Shown here: piece after piece, positions 20,521-29,349 of the stretch
Numbering within the stretch: the stretch's first letter is position 1
Layout: each line of letters begins with the position of its first letter
The notes under the pieces: generated by a model
The model's database searches: none
Told to the model about the DNA's origin: nothing
What the model saw: the letters and a program-made list of their open reading frames with translations, nothing else
Source of the DNA: Enchytraeus crypticus
Taxonomy: Eukaryota; Annelida; Clitellata; Enchytraeida; Enchytraeidae
Length of the DNA stretch: 64,000 nucleotides
Direction: 5' to 3'
Assembly (NCBI GenBank): GCA_905160935.1
Contig: CAJHZI010000555.1
Span: 1,336,001 to 1,400,000, forward strand
Made by a program: the position numbers and the translations under genes

Positions 20521-21184
20521 ATCTGCTTTATTGCACCGGCTGGGTGGCCCGAATGGATAGCACGCTTGCCTGAGAAGTGGGAGGTCGTCTGTTCAAATCC
20601 CAGCCTGACCGTCTCTGGCAGTATACTTTTTGATGCAGAAGCAGACGCTAAAAATTTAGCTCTATAGCTTTTATTTTTCCTAGTAGATAGCAGATAAGTT
20701 TAGCTGTGATTGGTTGACATAGATGGCATGTGTATTTGAAAAAGCGTGTAAAGCTAATGTTAACGTCAGTTTCCTCACACGAGAGCGATGTCAGTGACGG
20801 GCGAGCCCAGGATTTGAAACCAGCACATACTGATCCGCGGTCGAGTATCTTACCGACTTCGCCACTGGCTGGAGCCAGTTGCTAAGTCATTAGACTCATT
20901 ACAGCTTGTTAAGCTACATACCATTATAGAATGACTTTGTCTTTTTGCTCATGATTCTAGAGAACAGTGTGCTGCACTGCGCTGCCACCTGGTGTAAGGA
21001 CGCCACTATATGGCGCCTCCTGGTGAACGCTCGAGTAGGCAGACCCCCCACCTCTCAGCCCACCACCCCCCTCACAGCAGCCTCTGTGGCCTCAGCTCTC
21101 AACCACGACGGTAGGACGGCGCTAGACAGGGCAAAGAAGACTAAGAACAAGGTAGCTGAGAGCTTCCTCAAGTGTTTAGACTGA
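15171..21184 (+). CDS. Ankyrin-repeat protein (six exons, 371 aa)
   Basis: Exons 15171-15356, 16254-16380, 17192-17386, 18322-18543, 19804-19965 and 20961-21184 join with phases 0,1,1,1,1 and no stop, at GT-AG sites throughout. The N-terminus ([17 protein letters not shown]) is helical and leads into degenerate repeats ([19 protein letters not shown]). Clear ankyrin repeats follow from about residue 95: [42 protein letters not shown] and SVLHCAA, most with a D/N-x-x-x-x-D turn ([15 protein letters not shown]). A capping [10 protein letters not shown]...FLKCLD ends the protein. No other domain, signal peptide or membrane segment is seen. The likely job is a protein-binding scaffold; which partner is unknown. 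The repeats sit in introns and exon edges rather than in coding sequence. Confidence 0.92.
15372..15435 (+). repeat. Family B 3' end in ankyrin intron 1
   Basis: GACATCAGCCTTGTATTAGG, then GACGACGTTAAACC and a decayed ATT tail. Confidence 0.65.
15440..15940. other. Ankyrin intron 1, AT-rich part
   Basis: Nothing recognised. Confidence 0.5.
15945..16250. repeat. (TTGA)n arrays with a reversed family B fragment inside
   Basis: TTGATTGATTGATTGAC runs at 15950-16090 and 16185-16250 flank a reversed family B 3' domain (GTTTAACGTCCGG at 16122 to about 16167). They run up to the exon 2 acceptor. Confidence 0.8.
16254..16380 (+). CDS. Ankyrin gene exon 2
   Basis: Acceptor GATATAG; encodes [25 protein letters not shown] and [11 protein letters not shown]. 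Donor CCAG/GTAAAT, phase 1. Its last 35 bases are the source of the array that follows. Confidence 0.9.
16345..16845 (+). repeat. Minisatellite made from the end of exon 2 and its splice donor
   Basis: About ten composite units combine CAGCACTTCATCATGTC plus TTACTAGTCCAG (exon sequence) with GTAAATGTATCTCTACAAG (intron sequence). Short sub-units AAGTCCAGGTAAATGTATC also occur. Nearly every unit keeps an intact CAG/GTAAAT donor. Confidence 0.92.
16843..16915 (-). repeat. Family B 3' end with AAT tail
   Basis: AATAATAATAATAATAAT joined to GTCTGTTTCCTCATCCAAGG and GTCAGGGAGGTC. Confidence 0.75.
16980..17188. repeat. (TA)n and AT-rich repeat abutting exon 3
   Basis: TA runs at 16983-17010 and 17100-17188, with an ATTATTAATATT block between. 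They lead directly into the exon 3 acceptor ACATGTAG. Confidence 0.9.
17192..17386 (+). CDS. Ankyrin gene exon 3
   Basis: Completes a Glu codon, then [37 protein letters not shown] and SPMHVAVK. Donor GTAAGT, phase 1 in and out. Confidence 0.92.
17390..17692. other. Ankyrin intron 3, unremarkable part
   Basis: Two copies of an AACAATATATTAATA-like motif in inverted orientation near 17475-17505; nothing else. Confidence 0.5.
17695..18070. repeat. 26-bp minisatellite in ankyrin intron 3
   Basis: About 14 units of AGAATACGTGTAGTATGAAT plus ACAGTG, with variants AATAATGTG at the left end. Confidence 0.9.
18322..18543 (+). CDS. Ankyrin gene exon 4
   Basis: Acceptor TTCTCTTACAG; encodes [36 protein letters not shown] and [12 protein letters not shown]. 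Donor TCAG/GTTAGT, phase 1. A Cys/Pro-rich insert (PCQPPCPPT) lengthens the loop between two repeats. Confidence 0.92.
18556..19110. repeat. 28-bp minisatellite in ankyrin intron 4
   Basis: About 19 units of TTGATTGATTGATTGTTG plus AGATATCTA. It begins about 20 bases after the donor. A shorter TTGATTGAT block follows at 19165-19215 and 19290-19325. Confidence 0.92.
19380..19525. repeat. 26-bp tandem repeat derived from family G end
   Basis: About four units of TTGAATATGTACCTTGAACC plus TGCCAC. The last unit runs into GGCAGTGCACTGAAGAAG, which is the 3' boundary of family G copies elsewhere. Confidence 0.85.
19535..19600 (+). repeat. Family D 3' end with GATG tail
   Basis: CATAGTTAAACTGGGATTAA then GACGATGATGATGATGATG. 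Confidence 0.75.
19804..19965 (+). CDS. Ankyrin gene exon 5
   Basis: Acceptor GATTGCTGTAG after a TTGA-rich tract; encodes [38 protein letters not shown] and [10 protein letters not shown]. Donor GAAG/GTACGA, phase 1. Confidence 0.92.
20027..20103 (+). repeat. Family D 3' end with GATG tail
   Basis: TCTATTCGTATCCCGATCC, TGGTTAAACTGGGATTTAAG, then a GATGATG run. Confidence 0.75.
20105..20435. other. Ankyrin intron 5, unremarkable part
   Basis: T-rich; no feature recognised. Confidence 0.5.
20437..20518. repeat. (TA)n microsatellite
   Basis: About 40 uninterrupted TA units after a short GTAT lead. Confidence 0.95.
20537..20625 (+). repeat. tRNA-like SINE head
   Basis: GGGTGGCCCGAATGGATAGC (A-box-like) and CTGTTCAAATCCCAGCC (B box) are about 45 bases apart. 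The acceptor stem does not pair well, so a tRNA-derived SINE is favoured over a tRNA gene. Confidence 0.5.
20745..20882 (-). repeat. SINE family A copy
   Basis: Full reversed copy ending GCCACTGGCTGGAGCCAG, in ankyrin intron 5. Confidence 0.85.
20961..21184 (+). CDS. Ankyrin gene exon 6 with stop
   Basis: Acceptor ATGATTCTAG; encodes [11 protein letters not shown], a Pro/Thr-rich loop, then [19 protein letters not shown] and LKCLD before TGA. Confidence 0.9.
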
Positions 21185-21495
21185 TGTGAGGCAGTAGCGT
21201 TCCTGAGTATCAGTCCAGCTAGAGTTATGAAAAGCAACGGGAAACCACCTCAAAGCTAGTAAAGCTAAGGTTAACGTCAGTTTCCTCACTCGAAAGCGAT
21301 GTCAGTGACAGGTGAGCCCTGGATTTGTGGCTCAGAAATTATTATTCCCAAGCTAGAGGCTATAGTAATTCAAGTAGTGTTAGTCAGTGTTTAGACTGAC
21401 GGGCTGTGAGGCAGTGGCGTTCCTTCGTGTCAGTCCAGCTAGAGTTATGAAAGGCAACGGGAAACCACCTCAGGAATTATTTTTCCCTAGCTAGA
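21172..21495 (+). repeat. Duplicated stop-codon and 3' UTR segment, one copy holding a SINE
   Basis: GTGTTTAGACTGA...CAGTCCAGCTAGAGTTATGA and GGGAAACCACCTCA occur at 21172-21250 and again at 21390-21475. In the first copy a reversed family A fragment (21253-21328) sits between CACCTCA and GAAATTATTATTCCC. The second copy has no insertion. Confidence 0.75.
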
Positions 21496-21674
21496 GACCG
21501 ATAAATTAATAGATTAATTGATTGATCAATTAATCGATTAACTAATCGGTTAATCGATTAAATTATTTATCGACTGAGTGCTGTCTATAGAGCATGGCTG
21601 CAGAAAGTGTAGAGACATGTACGCTGGACCTGCCGTTTAGCAGAACCCTAGAGAGCTATTCTGTTCTTAATACT

Positions 21675-21805
21675 GATAGTGGCGATGTCGGTAAGATACT
21701 CAACCGCGGATCAGTATGTGCGGGGTTCAAATCTTGGGCCTTCCCGTCAGTGACATTGCTTTTGAATGAGGAAACTGACTTTAACATTAGCTTTACCAGC
21801 TTTTT
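21675..21805 (+). repeat. SINE family A copy
   Basis: GTGGCGATGTCGGTAAGATA (A box), GGGGTTCAAATCTTGG (B box), then the GAGGAAACTGACTTTAAC domain. Confidence 0.85.
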
Positions 21806-21809
21806 TATA

Positions 21810-22200
21810 AATCTCCAGTGTTGAGTGCAGGCAAATCCCCAGGTTGAGGAAAATGACCGAATTATAATGGCCTTGAATATTTAGCATGCTTCATTGGAAT
21901 TTTTACAATAATTTCTATAATATAACTATTTATTTACTGAAAGTGTACATTGTGGCGCACTGTGTACTTTTACACTTGATGCATGTGTCAGGTTTTCTTA
22001 GGCCTCTAGCCTCGTCTTAGTAGAACTTAGTCATTATTAGTAATGATGGCATTATTAATAACGATTTATTATTAATAATTAATCATTATTAATTTTAATA
22101 ATTATTATTAATATTAATAATCATTTTTAAAATTAATAATGGTTATCAATATTTATAATTATTATTAATATTGATAATTCCTACAACTCTTCACCATCAC
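21810..22200. other. AT-rich stretch with inverted TAATTATTAAT repeats
   Basis: From 22025 to 22180, TTATTAATAATTAATCATTA and relatives could fold on themselves. No gene seen. Confidence 0.5.
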
Positions 22201-22216
22201 CACCCCTCTCTTATCT

Positions 22217-22360
22217 AGCTGAAGCCTGTGGCGATGTCGGTAAGATACTCGACCGCGGATCAGTATGTGCGGGGTTCAAATCCTGGGCTCGCCCGTCACT
22301 TACATCGCTTTCGAGTGAGGAAACTGATGTTAAAAATTTAGCTTCATCAGCTTTTACTCT
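22217..22360 (+). repeat. SINE family A, well preserved copy
   Basis: Good reference copy: A-box match TGGCGATGTCGG, B-box GGTTCAAATCC, CGTCACTTACATCGC, GAGTGAGGAAACTGATGTTA and the terminal TAGCTTCATCAGCTTTT. Confidence 0.88.
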
Positions 22361-22364
22361 TATC

Positions 22365-22885
22365 TAGGCAGGCTTTGCTTTCATCTCAGGCTTCATTTTA
22401 TCAATAATATTATTATGTGTTTTAGACTGTCAGTAATAAATGTGTTTCTATTCTGCCACTATTCCATTCAATGTTAATGCTAGGGTGTGGAGATTTGTAA
22501 TTGTGCAGATGATTTTGCTCTGAAGTGGTTCCGTTTATAGTACATGTACAAGGCTTACAGGTGTATTAGTAATGTTGTTTGACTGAAGATTCGGGTGTCT
22601 GTACTCTGTGATGTTATCAAATGTTAAATGACGCTGAATTATTTTATCTATTTCGTTAGTTGTCTATCGTCGCTTGTACTGTAGAATGAGGTTATACGGG
22701 AACCTAGTTCAGTTTTGTCATACGTCTGTGCCAGTGCCTGATAGCGTAGCGCCTGATATTTACATTTTTAGTGCAGATATTTAATTTACCCGTATAATAT
22801 ATATTGTAATGATTGTAATTTCCCATGTATTTTCCGGATTGCTGAAGAATAGTTCCCCCTTAGACTGCACGTGCCGTAAAAGGTG
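22365..22885. other. Intergenic, unremarkable
   Basis: No gene; from about 22805 the start of a family G-like segment (TTTCCCATGTATTTTCCGG) is visible. Confidence 0.45.
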
Positions 22886-22889
22886 ACAA

Positions 22890-23005
22890 AGCACTAAGAT
22901 CTAAACCAACATCAGAAAGGGCATTCGGTTGGTTAGCGCCTAGGCTCCAGAAATTGCTACAAAATTGTCTAATCCCGACCCTAGTTAAACTGTAATTCAA
23001 GGAAA

Positions 23006-23044
<39 letters not shown>

Positions 23045-23045
23045 A
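22890..23045 (+). repeat. Family D copy with GATG tail
   Basis: CATCAGAAAGGGCATTCGG, GCCTAGGCTCCAGAAATTGC, CCTAGTTAAACTGTAATTC, then about 14 GAT-type units. Confidence 0.85.
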
Positions 23046-23394
23046 GAGTTTCATTAAAATCATAGATCTCCTTCTCATCACCACTAGATCCTCAAGAAAA
23101 TGTCATCAGATTTCATCAGAGTTTGGAATTATAATAAAACCGTCTTGTTGTTGAAATGGTTCTAGTGAACATTGCTGCGTTGCATTCTCATTCCATGTTC
23201 TATGAATCGTATTCTGACGCTATTTCATAACACAACCCGTGCTTTAATGAATATTCCAGTGACCCAGTGACACTATCTGCGACGGCCTAGCTTGGATTAG
23301 TACCTGCGACCTCTAGTATTCTCGGGCCAAACGGTTTATATTATTAATTAATTCTAATGATTGCGTCTCATCAATGTACTGTTATTATCTTTGG
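23046..23394. other. Intergenic, no feature
   Basis: Nothing recognised. Confidence 0.5.
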
Positions 23395-23525
23395 TTTCCT
23401 GGTTTTTGGAATTTGCTACGTTTTTGGACCTTCTTTTTGCTTTTGCTCACAGGTTTGGATTTGACTCAATAGTGTTCTATGTTGTCACGGACGACAGTAG
23501 CATTCTATTTGTTGTTATGTTGTGC
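23395..23525 (+). repeat. Family C copy
   Basis: GGACCTTCTTTTTGC, TTTGACTCAATAGTGTTCTA and a short GTTGTTATGTT tail. Confidence 0.75.
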
Positions 23526-23930
23526 TAGCCAGGCGTAAGGTATTTTTGATTGATTTTCGCGCATGGTTTAGTTGGACAGTGTAGACCCATATACTGTGTA
23601 TTTACAGTGTATTTTATCTACTAGCCAATGTTAACTTAGTTAATTTTTAGACTATTAATAGACAATGTTGCTGTTATCAGGTGTGGAGGCGAATTTGTCG
23701 TCTAAATATATTTTGTATGTTGCTCAAATAATGATATATTTTTATTTTTAAAAATTGATCGTTTATCATTCTTAACGAAGTCAATAAATATATTTATATG
23801 CTTCTTGAAATAATGCTGTTACTACTGTTTTGTCTATATACTGATCTGGTTTACCGTCCATTTCTGTCTGTGAGGATGATATCATTGATATCATTATAAG
23901 CAAAGCCTGTTAAAATCCATAACGTCACAC
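23526..23930. other. Intergenic, AT-rich
   Basis: No gene or repeat recognised apart from a possible AATAAA at 23783. Confidence 0.45.
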
Positions 23931-24310
23931 TGGGTTAGGAACTACAGATGCTTATTTGTACATAACGCCTTCACTCTTCACTGTCTTCCGCCTTCCTCTT
24001 TATTTCCACATATGAGTGGGTCTTTAAATCATCTAGCATTGGTTTTTTTGGGAATTGGGATCGTCACTGACTTGGTAAAGTCGTCTGGTCGGCCAAATTC
24101 CTCCTTCCTATCAATGGTTATTAGTAATCATTGCATTTTGATGGCGCATAAATTGCAGCCGGCGCCGATTTAAGAATAATCATCCAACACTCTGGGATTT
24201 TTTCATTGAAAGCTTTTAACGCTCGGTCTTCCATGGTGGTCACCCTACCAATTACTAACCGAGGCCGACTTATCTTAATTTCGAATATTGACGCGTAACT
24301 AGACCAGGTG
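23931..24310 (-). repeat. LINE 3' fragment followed by family F
   Basis: 23950-24040 matches the LINE 3' end (CATATGAGTGGGTCTTTAAA). 24055-24185 matches 46570-46680 (TGGTTATTAGTAATC, GCAGCCGGCGC, GATTTAAGAATAA). The motif CACACTGGGTTAGGAA at 23925 also recurs at 46497. Confidence 0.6.
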
Positions 24311-24409
24311 CCCTAAATCTCGCCCTCTCGGGATCAAGAATTTCGTCAAATCTCTCGTTTAATCGTTTTTTTCCAATATAACATAATAATATAAGAACTT
24401 CAATAATTA

Positions 24410-24412
24410 TAA

Positions 24413-24457
<45 letters not shown>

Positions 24458-24655
24458 AGTGCACTGTCAAGTGGCAGGTTCAAGGTACATATTCATACGC
24501 AAAGTCTGCTTTCTCGCTCCATAAGAGCACTCCTTAGATCAGCAAGTTAATCCCTTCACACAGTCTATGTCTTATCCATACCTTAAGTAGCCTATAGCTT
24601 GGGAAAAATATGGCTTCTGAGGTGGCCTCCCGTTGCTCAATATAACATAAATATT
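24410..24655. repeat. (CT)n run joined to family G
   Basis: (CT)22 then TCAGTGCACTGTCAAGTGGC, AAGGTACATATTCATACGC, CTCCTTAGATCAGCAAGTTA. The same order occurs at 55393-55640, and it is reversed at 32555-32820. Confidence 0.8.
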
Positions 24656-24659
24656 ATTA

Positions 24660-25610
24660 AATATAATTTAGTATAACATAAATATGATTAAATTTCAATA
24701 TAACATAATAATATGTAACTTATATTAATAATATAAGTTATATAACCCGTTTACTGTTTGTTGGAGAAACGCTTTCGTGTCACTTCTGGATCATTACGTA
24801 AATTTCAGAATGCAATTTTCCTCTTTCCACTATTCCAGTAAAAGATTTTCCAGCTCAAAACCGTTGACTGGACTTTTTTGCAGCTTCTCTTTTTTACTCA
24901 ACTGTAAATACGGATCTCAAACTTCTGACCTCTGCCCTCTTCTGATTGGCTACTGAGAAGTTTGATTGACAGCTCGTCCTGGGAAGCCTGTTTACGTATG
25001 CCAGAGGGCGTGACGAAAACAAAACATTACAACTTGCTCTCAGTGGCGCCTCACTAAACACCTTTATATTGCGTATTTACTAGTATATAAATGTAACTTA
25101 ACTTAATTACATCTAAATGAAAATTACAATAGAAATGTAAAGTTTAATTTTAAAGCAGGTCTTGTAGTAATACTATTTAAAACTAATAATTTAAAGTCTA
25201 CTTATTATAATTCGTCTAGAACTATTGTTTGTAAAATTATTCTAAAGAGTAGAATTCAAAAGTAAATTGTACTTTTGTAGACTACCCTCAAACACAACCT
25301 AAGTAGCCTATATTTTAAAAATATCGATACCTTCAGTAGTAGATGATATTTAATATAAAAATTACCATAATTATTATTAATACTAATAGTCTATACAGAT
25401 AATTAAGATCTTGAATACTAGTTGGAGACTCTATGACACCTTTATTAACAAATTATTAATTGACTTATATTACAGTTTTTTGTCACAAAAGTTATATGGG
25501 CGAGTTACTGTTATCGAGCTATAGGCTTAAATCAAGTAAAAAGCATAGAGAAATACATGTAGGCCTATATCGCTGAAAAGTTTGACGGTTCATAAAGTAG
25601 CGCGTTCGAT
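24660..25610. other. Intergenic; no gene recognised
   Basis: 24860-25040 is less AT-rich and has an inverted CCAAT-type GATTGGCTACTGAG, so it could be a promoter or a conserved element. Beyond it the sequence is AT-rich with no signal. Confidence 0.35.
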
Positions 25611-25615
25611 TCAAG

Positions 25616-25890
25616 TGAATTAATGTGACGTTATGACTGCATGTGACGTCATGACTGCATGTTACGTCATGACTGCATGTTACGTCATGACTGCATGTGA
25701 TGTAATGACATCATGCGATATTATGACTGCATGTGACAGTGACGTCATGATTTCATGCGATATTATGACTGCATGTGACAGTGACTTCATGCGACATTAT
25801 GACTGCACGTAACAGTGACGTCATGACTTCATGCGACATTATGACTGCACGTAACTGTGACGTCATGATTTCATGTGATGTTATGTGACT
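25616..25890. repeat. Minisatellite with TGACGTCATG motifs
   Basis: About 14 degenerate units of GACTGCATGTGACGTCAT. Several contain the CRE-like palindrome TGACGTCA. Confidence 0.85.
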
Positions 25891-25894
25891 GAAC

Positions 25895-26230
25895 GCCACG
25901 CGGAATAGATCTTCTGACCAGTGAGGTCTGATGATTACGTGTATTGACTATTGACAGATGACTGATGATAATTGATTTATAAGTATAAATGTAGATTGGA
26001 ACGGTTGAGAATTGTTTTAAAGAATTCATTGATGGATTGACTTAATTGTACAATTATTGTCAGGGGCGCTCACATAACGTTAACAACGACGCAAGTTACA
26101 TCATCGGATAAATAAAAGAGGAGTGTAAAAACGGTACGGAACTTTAAAAATAGGGGGGGGGGGGGCATGGTGTGTTTGGCAGCTTGGGAAGCATGCTTAA
26201 TAAGGGGGATGGACTCTGTTGATTATTGTT
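25895..26230. other. Intergenic, with a G15 run
   Basis: Poly-G at 26152-26166; nothing else. Confidence 0.5.
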
Positions 26231-26231
26231 A

Positions 26232-26356
26232 CAAAACTAATGTTAACGTCAGTTTCCTCACTTGAAAGAGATATCAGTGACGGGCGAGCCCAAGATTTGA
26301 ACCCTGCACCTACTGATCTGCGGTCAAGTATCTTACCGACTTCGCCACTGACTCCA
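26232..26356 (-). repeat. SINE family A copy
   Basis: Full reversed copy: TTAACGTCAGTTTCCTCAC to GACTTCGCCACTGACTCC. Confidence 0.85.
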
Positions 26357-26374
26357 TTATTATAGTTGATATAT

Positions 26375-26897
26375 TATTCTCTCTCTTAGTGCACTGCCTA
26401 CTGGCAGGTCCATGGTACATAATCCACTCTTCTCTGTCTTCCGCCTTCCTCTTCATTTCCACCTATGAGTGGGTCTTTAAATCATCTAACATACCTAATC
26501 TCGGCCTGCCCTTTTTTCTTTTTCCTTCCATTCTACCTTCTATGACCTCTTTAATAGACCTTCCCCCCTTAGAATGTGTCCTATCCATCTTTTCTTTCTA
26601 TTTCTTAGTACACTTATCAACTGTCTATCTGTGCCAACTTTCTCCATACCTTCCTCTTTGTAACCTTCATTCTTCTCCAACTCGTTTCATCATTCGCTAA
26701 TTGGGGAGGGGATATGGCGTAACGGTTGTGCCAACTCTCTCCAGGACTTCTTCATTTGTAACCTTTTGAGTCCAGCTAATCCTCTCAATTCTTCTCCAAA
26801 TCCACATTTCCAATGCCTCCAGTGTCCTAATATCTTCCTTCCTTAAGGTCCATGTTTCACAGCCATACAAAAGCGTGGTCCAAACCAAAGTTTTCAC
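26375..26897 (-). mobile_element. LINE fragment: end of the reverse-transcriptase ORF and 3' tail
   Basis: The minus-strand frame 26897-26718 gives MKTLVWTTLLYGCETWTLR, LEALEMWIWRRIERISWTQK and VTNEEVLERV. This is the familiar C-terminal part of non-LTR reverse-transcriptase ORFs. Further along, in other frames, come IEGRMEGKRKKGRPRLGML, DDLKTHS and KRKAEDREEW, then the CCTGCCAGTAGGCAGTGCAC 3' end and a short GA run. Frameshifts and a stop show it is dead. A stretch starting AATTGGGGAGGGGATATGGC near 26700, shared with 8590, interrupts the coding match. Confidence 0.88.
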
Positions 26898-26904
26898 TAT
26901 CTTT

Positions 26905-27160
26905 ATCGTTGTATCTTTCTTTAGACTTTTTGTTAATAGTTCTTTTCTACATATATTATTAGTAATTATCCCTCTAATCTTAATAATTAATTAATAGTAT
27001 TAATAATTATCTAGAGTCAACTATTGATCAGCAATAGTTAGCTGGGTACGCATGAATATAGACATGCAGGATGATGCATCGCGTTTCTCGCAATCCTTAG
27101 CAACTTAAAAGACATTGACCTCGCCTGGGAGCCATTTGAGGATATCAGCGACTTCATCTG
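26905..27160. other. Intergenic, no firm feature
   Basis: Short open stretches around 27085-27160 (LKDIDLAWEPFEDISDFIW on the plus strand) have no splice signals I trust. Confidence 0.35.
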
Positions 27161-27164
27161 GATA

Positions 27165-27222
27165 AATAATAATAAAGGTTTTACCTCCGTTTCCTCATGG
27201 AAGGATTATATCAGGGACGAAA
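27165..27222 (-). repeat. Family B 3' end
   Basis: AATAATAATAAAGG, CCGTTTCCTCATGGAAGGAT and TATCAGGGACG. Confidence 0.7.
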
Positions 27223-27454
27223 TTGTTGCATTAAAAAGCTGCAAATGTGAATACAATGTGAAGAAATATTTTCTGCTTCTTTTTTAATTTTGTTCTGGTT
27301 TCGTGTGACAGAATGCGAACGAATGTAAAGTTTTTCTTAGTTACTTTTATTTTTTAAATAATTATTATTCAATTTTTTCAGCGTTATAGTGGACTTTCCA
27401 CCATTGCGCTAAACTTCGCTCCCAATAACGAAGTTAAAGAATAATGATAATAAA

Positions 27455-27650
27455 GCTAAAGCTGGTGGTAAAGCTAATGTTAAAATTTACTCACTCGAAA
27501 GCTATGTCAATGGCGGGCGAGCCCAGGATTTGAACCCCGCACATACTGATCAGCGGTCGAGAATCTTACCGACATCGGCATTGGCTCCAGCCAATGGCGA
27601 TGTCGGTAAGATATTCGGCCGCGGATCAGACATTCGATCGCGGTAAGATA
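27455..27650. repeat. Head-to-head pair of SINE A copies
   Basis: A reversed full copy (27455-27588) meets a forward head fragment (27585-27650). The junction is a near-perfect palindrome of about 45 bases centred on GGCTCCAGCC. Confidence 0.85.
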
Positions 27651-27654
27651 TTAA

Positions 27655-28255
27655 TAGTCCTGCATGACCATATAAAAAGTATAGCCTACGGAGAAAACAA
27701 ATATCAGCACAGGTTACGGCTGTATTGTAGGTTTTGTTTGATACTCTGATTGGCTGTCATTTCTTGTTCTTTTTATACTGCCATGTATTTTGGTGAATAA
27801 AGATCATATTGGGCAAAGGTAAATCATTCTAAAGTCATCAAGACTCGAGTCCTACGGACAGCTTACCACAGCTTGCTACTATATCTTCTGTTATCCTAGA
27901 TTATTTACCTGCAACAAGCAACTTCGATTGATTTGAATCTTGGTGGAACTAATTTGATTGATCGAACGTTTAATTAACTAATGCTGCTGATTATGAATAG
28001 TGCTTACTGTTAAACTCAGAAGCTCAAACTGCTTGAAGACGTAATTAGTTGATTGACAGCGATCAGGTCTCATAGTAACACTACGTAATAAATCATGTGG
28101 ACTGTACAGGGGGCGCCACATACACATATGAAGACTTGGCACCAATGCCGAGGTTTGTTTGTATAAATAATGTTTGCAGTTTATATCAGCTCCTATCAGC
28201 GTTTGTTTGCCTTCATAGCAAACGCTAGTATAGTATGTCTATATATCACTGTATA
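27655..28255. other. Intergenic, no feature
   Basis: Nothing recognised. Confidence 0.45.
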
Positions 28256-28259
28256 CATG

Positions 28260-28261
<2 letters not shown>

Positions 28262-28304
<43 letters not shown>

Positions 28305-28473
28305 GTGTGTGTGTGAGCGTGCGGGTATGTGTGTGTTTAGTTGTATATATGCATATGTATGAGTGTGCCTGGATCATACAGACCCAATCACACATACATG
28401 TACATATTGCATATGTATGTGCACATACAAGTGTACAGCAACGTCTCTGGGAGTATACGCATGTGCACATTAC

Positions 28474-28535
<62 letters not shown>
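28262..28535. repeat. (GT)n and (TA)n microsatellites
   Basis: GT units at 28264-28335 and about 28 TA units at 28475-28532, with GCATATGTATG-like sequence between. Confidence 0.92.
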
Positions 28536-28634
28536 TATTCGTGTTCAGATAGGTGTACCGATTGGTGTTTCACATGACACATGCACATATATAGGTACTT
28601 CCATACCTGGCGAGCAAGAGTTTATTCTGAAAGC

Positions 28635-28795
28635 TATTAATCTATTGATTGATTGATTGATTTACTGACTGACTTACTTAAGCTACTGATTTACTGATTT
28701 ATCGATTGATTCATTGATTTATTGATTGATTGATTGGGTGATTGATTGATTGATTGGCTGAATGACTGACTGACTGACTGATTTAGTGACTGATC
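28635..28795. repeat. (GATT)n/(GACT)n microsatellite
   Basis: TTGATTGATTGATT and ACTGACTGACTG units. Confidence 0.85.
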
Positions 28796-28804
28796 GTTTT
28801 ATTA

Positions 28805-29000
28805 TATATCCGCACATTATTAGGATATTATTTGTATCATAAGATAGGCTGGATATTATTAGTGGATATTATTTGTATCATAAGATAGGCTGGATATTAT
28901 TAGTGGATATTATTGTATCATAAGATAGGCTGGATATTATTAGTGGATATTATTTGTATCATGAGATTAGAGGGATATTATTCGTGACTATTATTTATAG
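28805..29000. repeat. About 42-bp tandem repeat
   Basis: Four to five units of GGATATTATTTGTATCATAA plus GATAGGCTGGATATTATTAG. Confidence 0.85.
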
Positions 29001-29204
29001 CATAAGATAAGCTAAGAATCCTTTATAAGATAAGGTTATATAATCATAAGACACCCGAGTTAGATTTACTATGGTGTAGCTGTACTAACCACATCCTCAT
29101 CACACCAGGATTTATTCCTAAGAGAGTTATTTTTATAGTGACGGAAGCTGGAAAGTTAAACACCCATATTTAGAGATTAACTGCACGAGTGTAATGACAA
29201 ACAC

Positions 29205-29347
29205 TCGAATGGTTCTTTCATACATCTGTCACGATTTGTCTATCCTTATTTGCTATCCTCTGGAATTCTTCCTTGGCAACCACTTCACCTCCCGGACTTA
29301 ACCCAGACATATCCTGTTCTCGTACAATCCCTTTCATTGTCACATCA
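29205..29347 (-). CDS. Possible isolated coding exon, unrecognised
   Basis: On the minus strand the acceptor-like TTTTCTCCAAAAG is followed by an open frame: LEFIDVTMKGIVREQDMSGL, SPGGEVVAKEEFQRIANKDR, QIVTD. A possible donor GTATGA comes next, with a stop just beyond it. Composition (Glu, Asp, Lys, Val) and codon use look protein-like compared with the surroundings. I do not recognise the family and found no partner exon. It could be a decayed mobile-element frame. Confidence 0.35.
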
Positions 29348-29349
29348 AT

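Noticed and set aside
20537-20625. Functional tRNA gene
   Set aside because: A and B boxes are present, but the arms do not pair well and the sequence continues as a repeat; the same holds for 728, 8595, 30905 and 34842.
27085-27160. Short frame LKDIDLAWEPFEDISDFIW
   Set aside because: Protein-like in one frame but only 25 codons, without acceptable splice borders, and adjoining a family B insertion.
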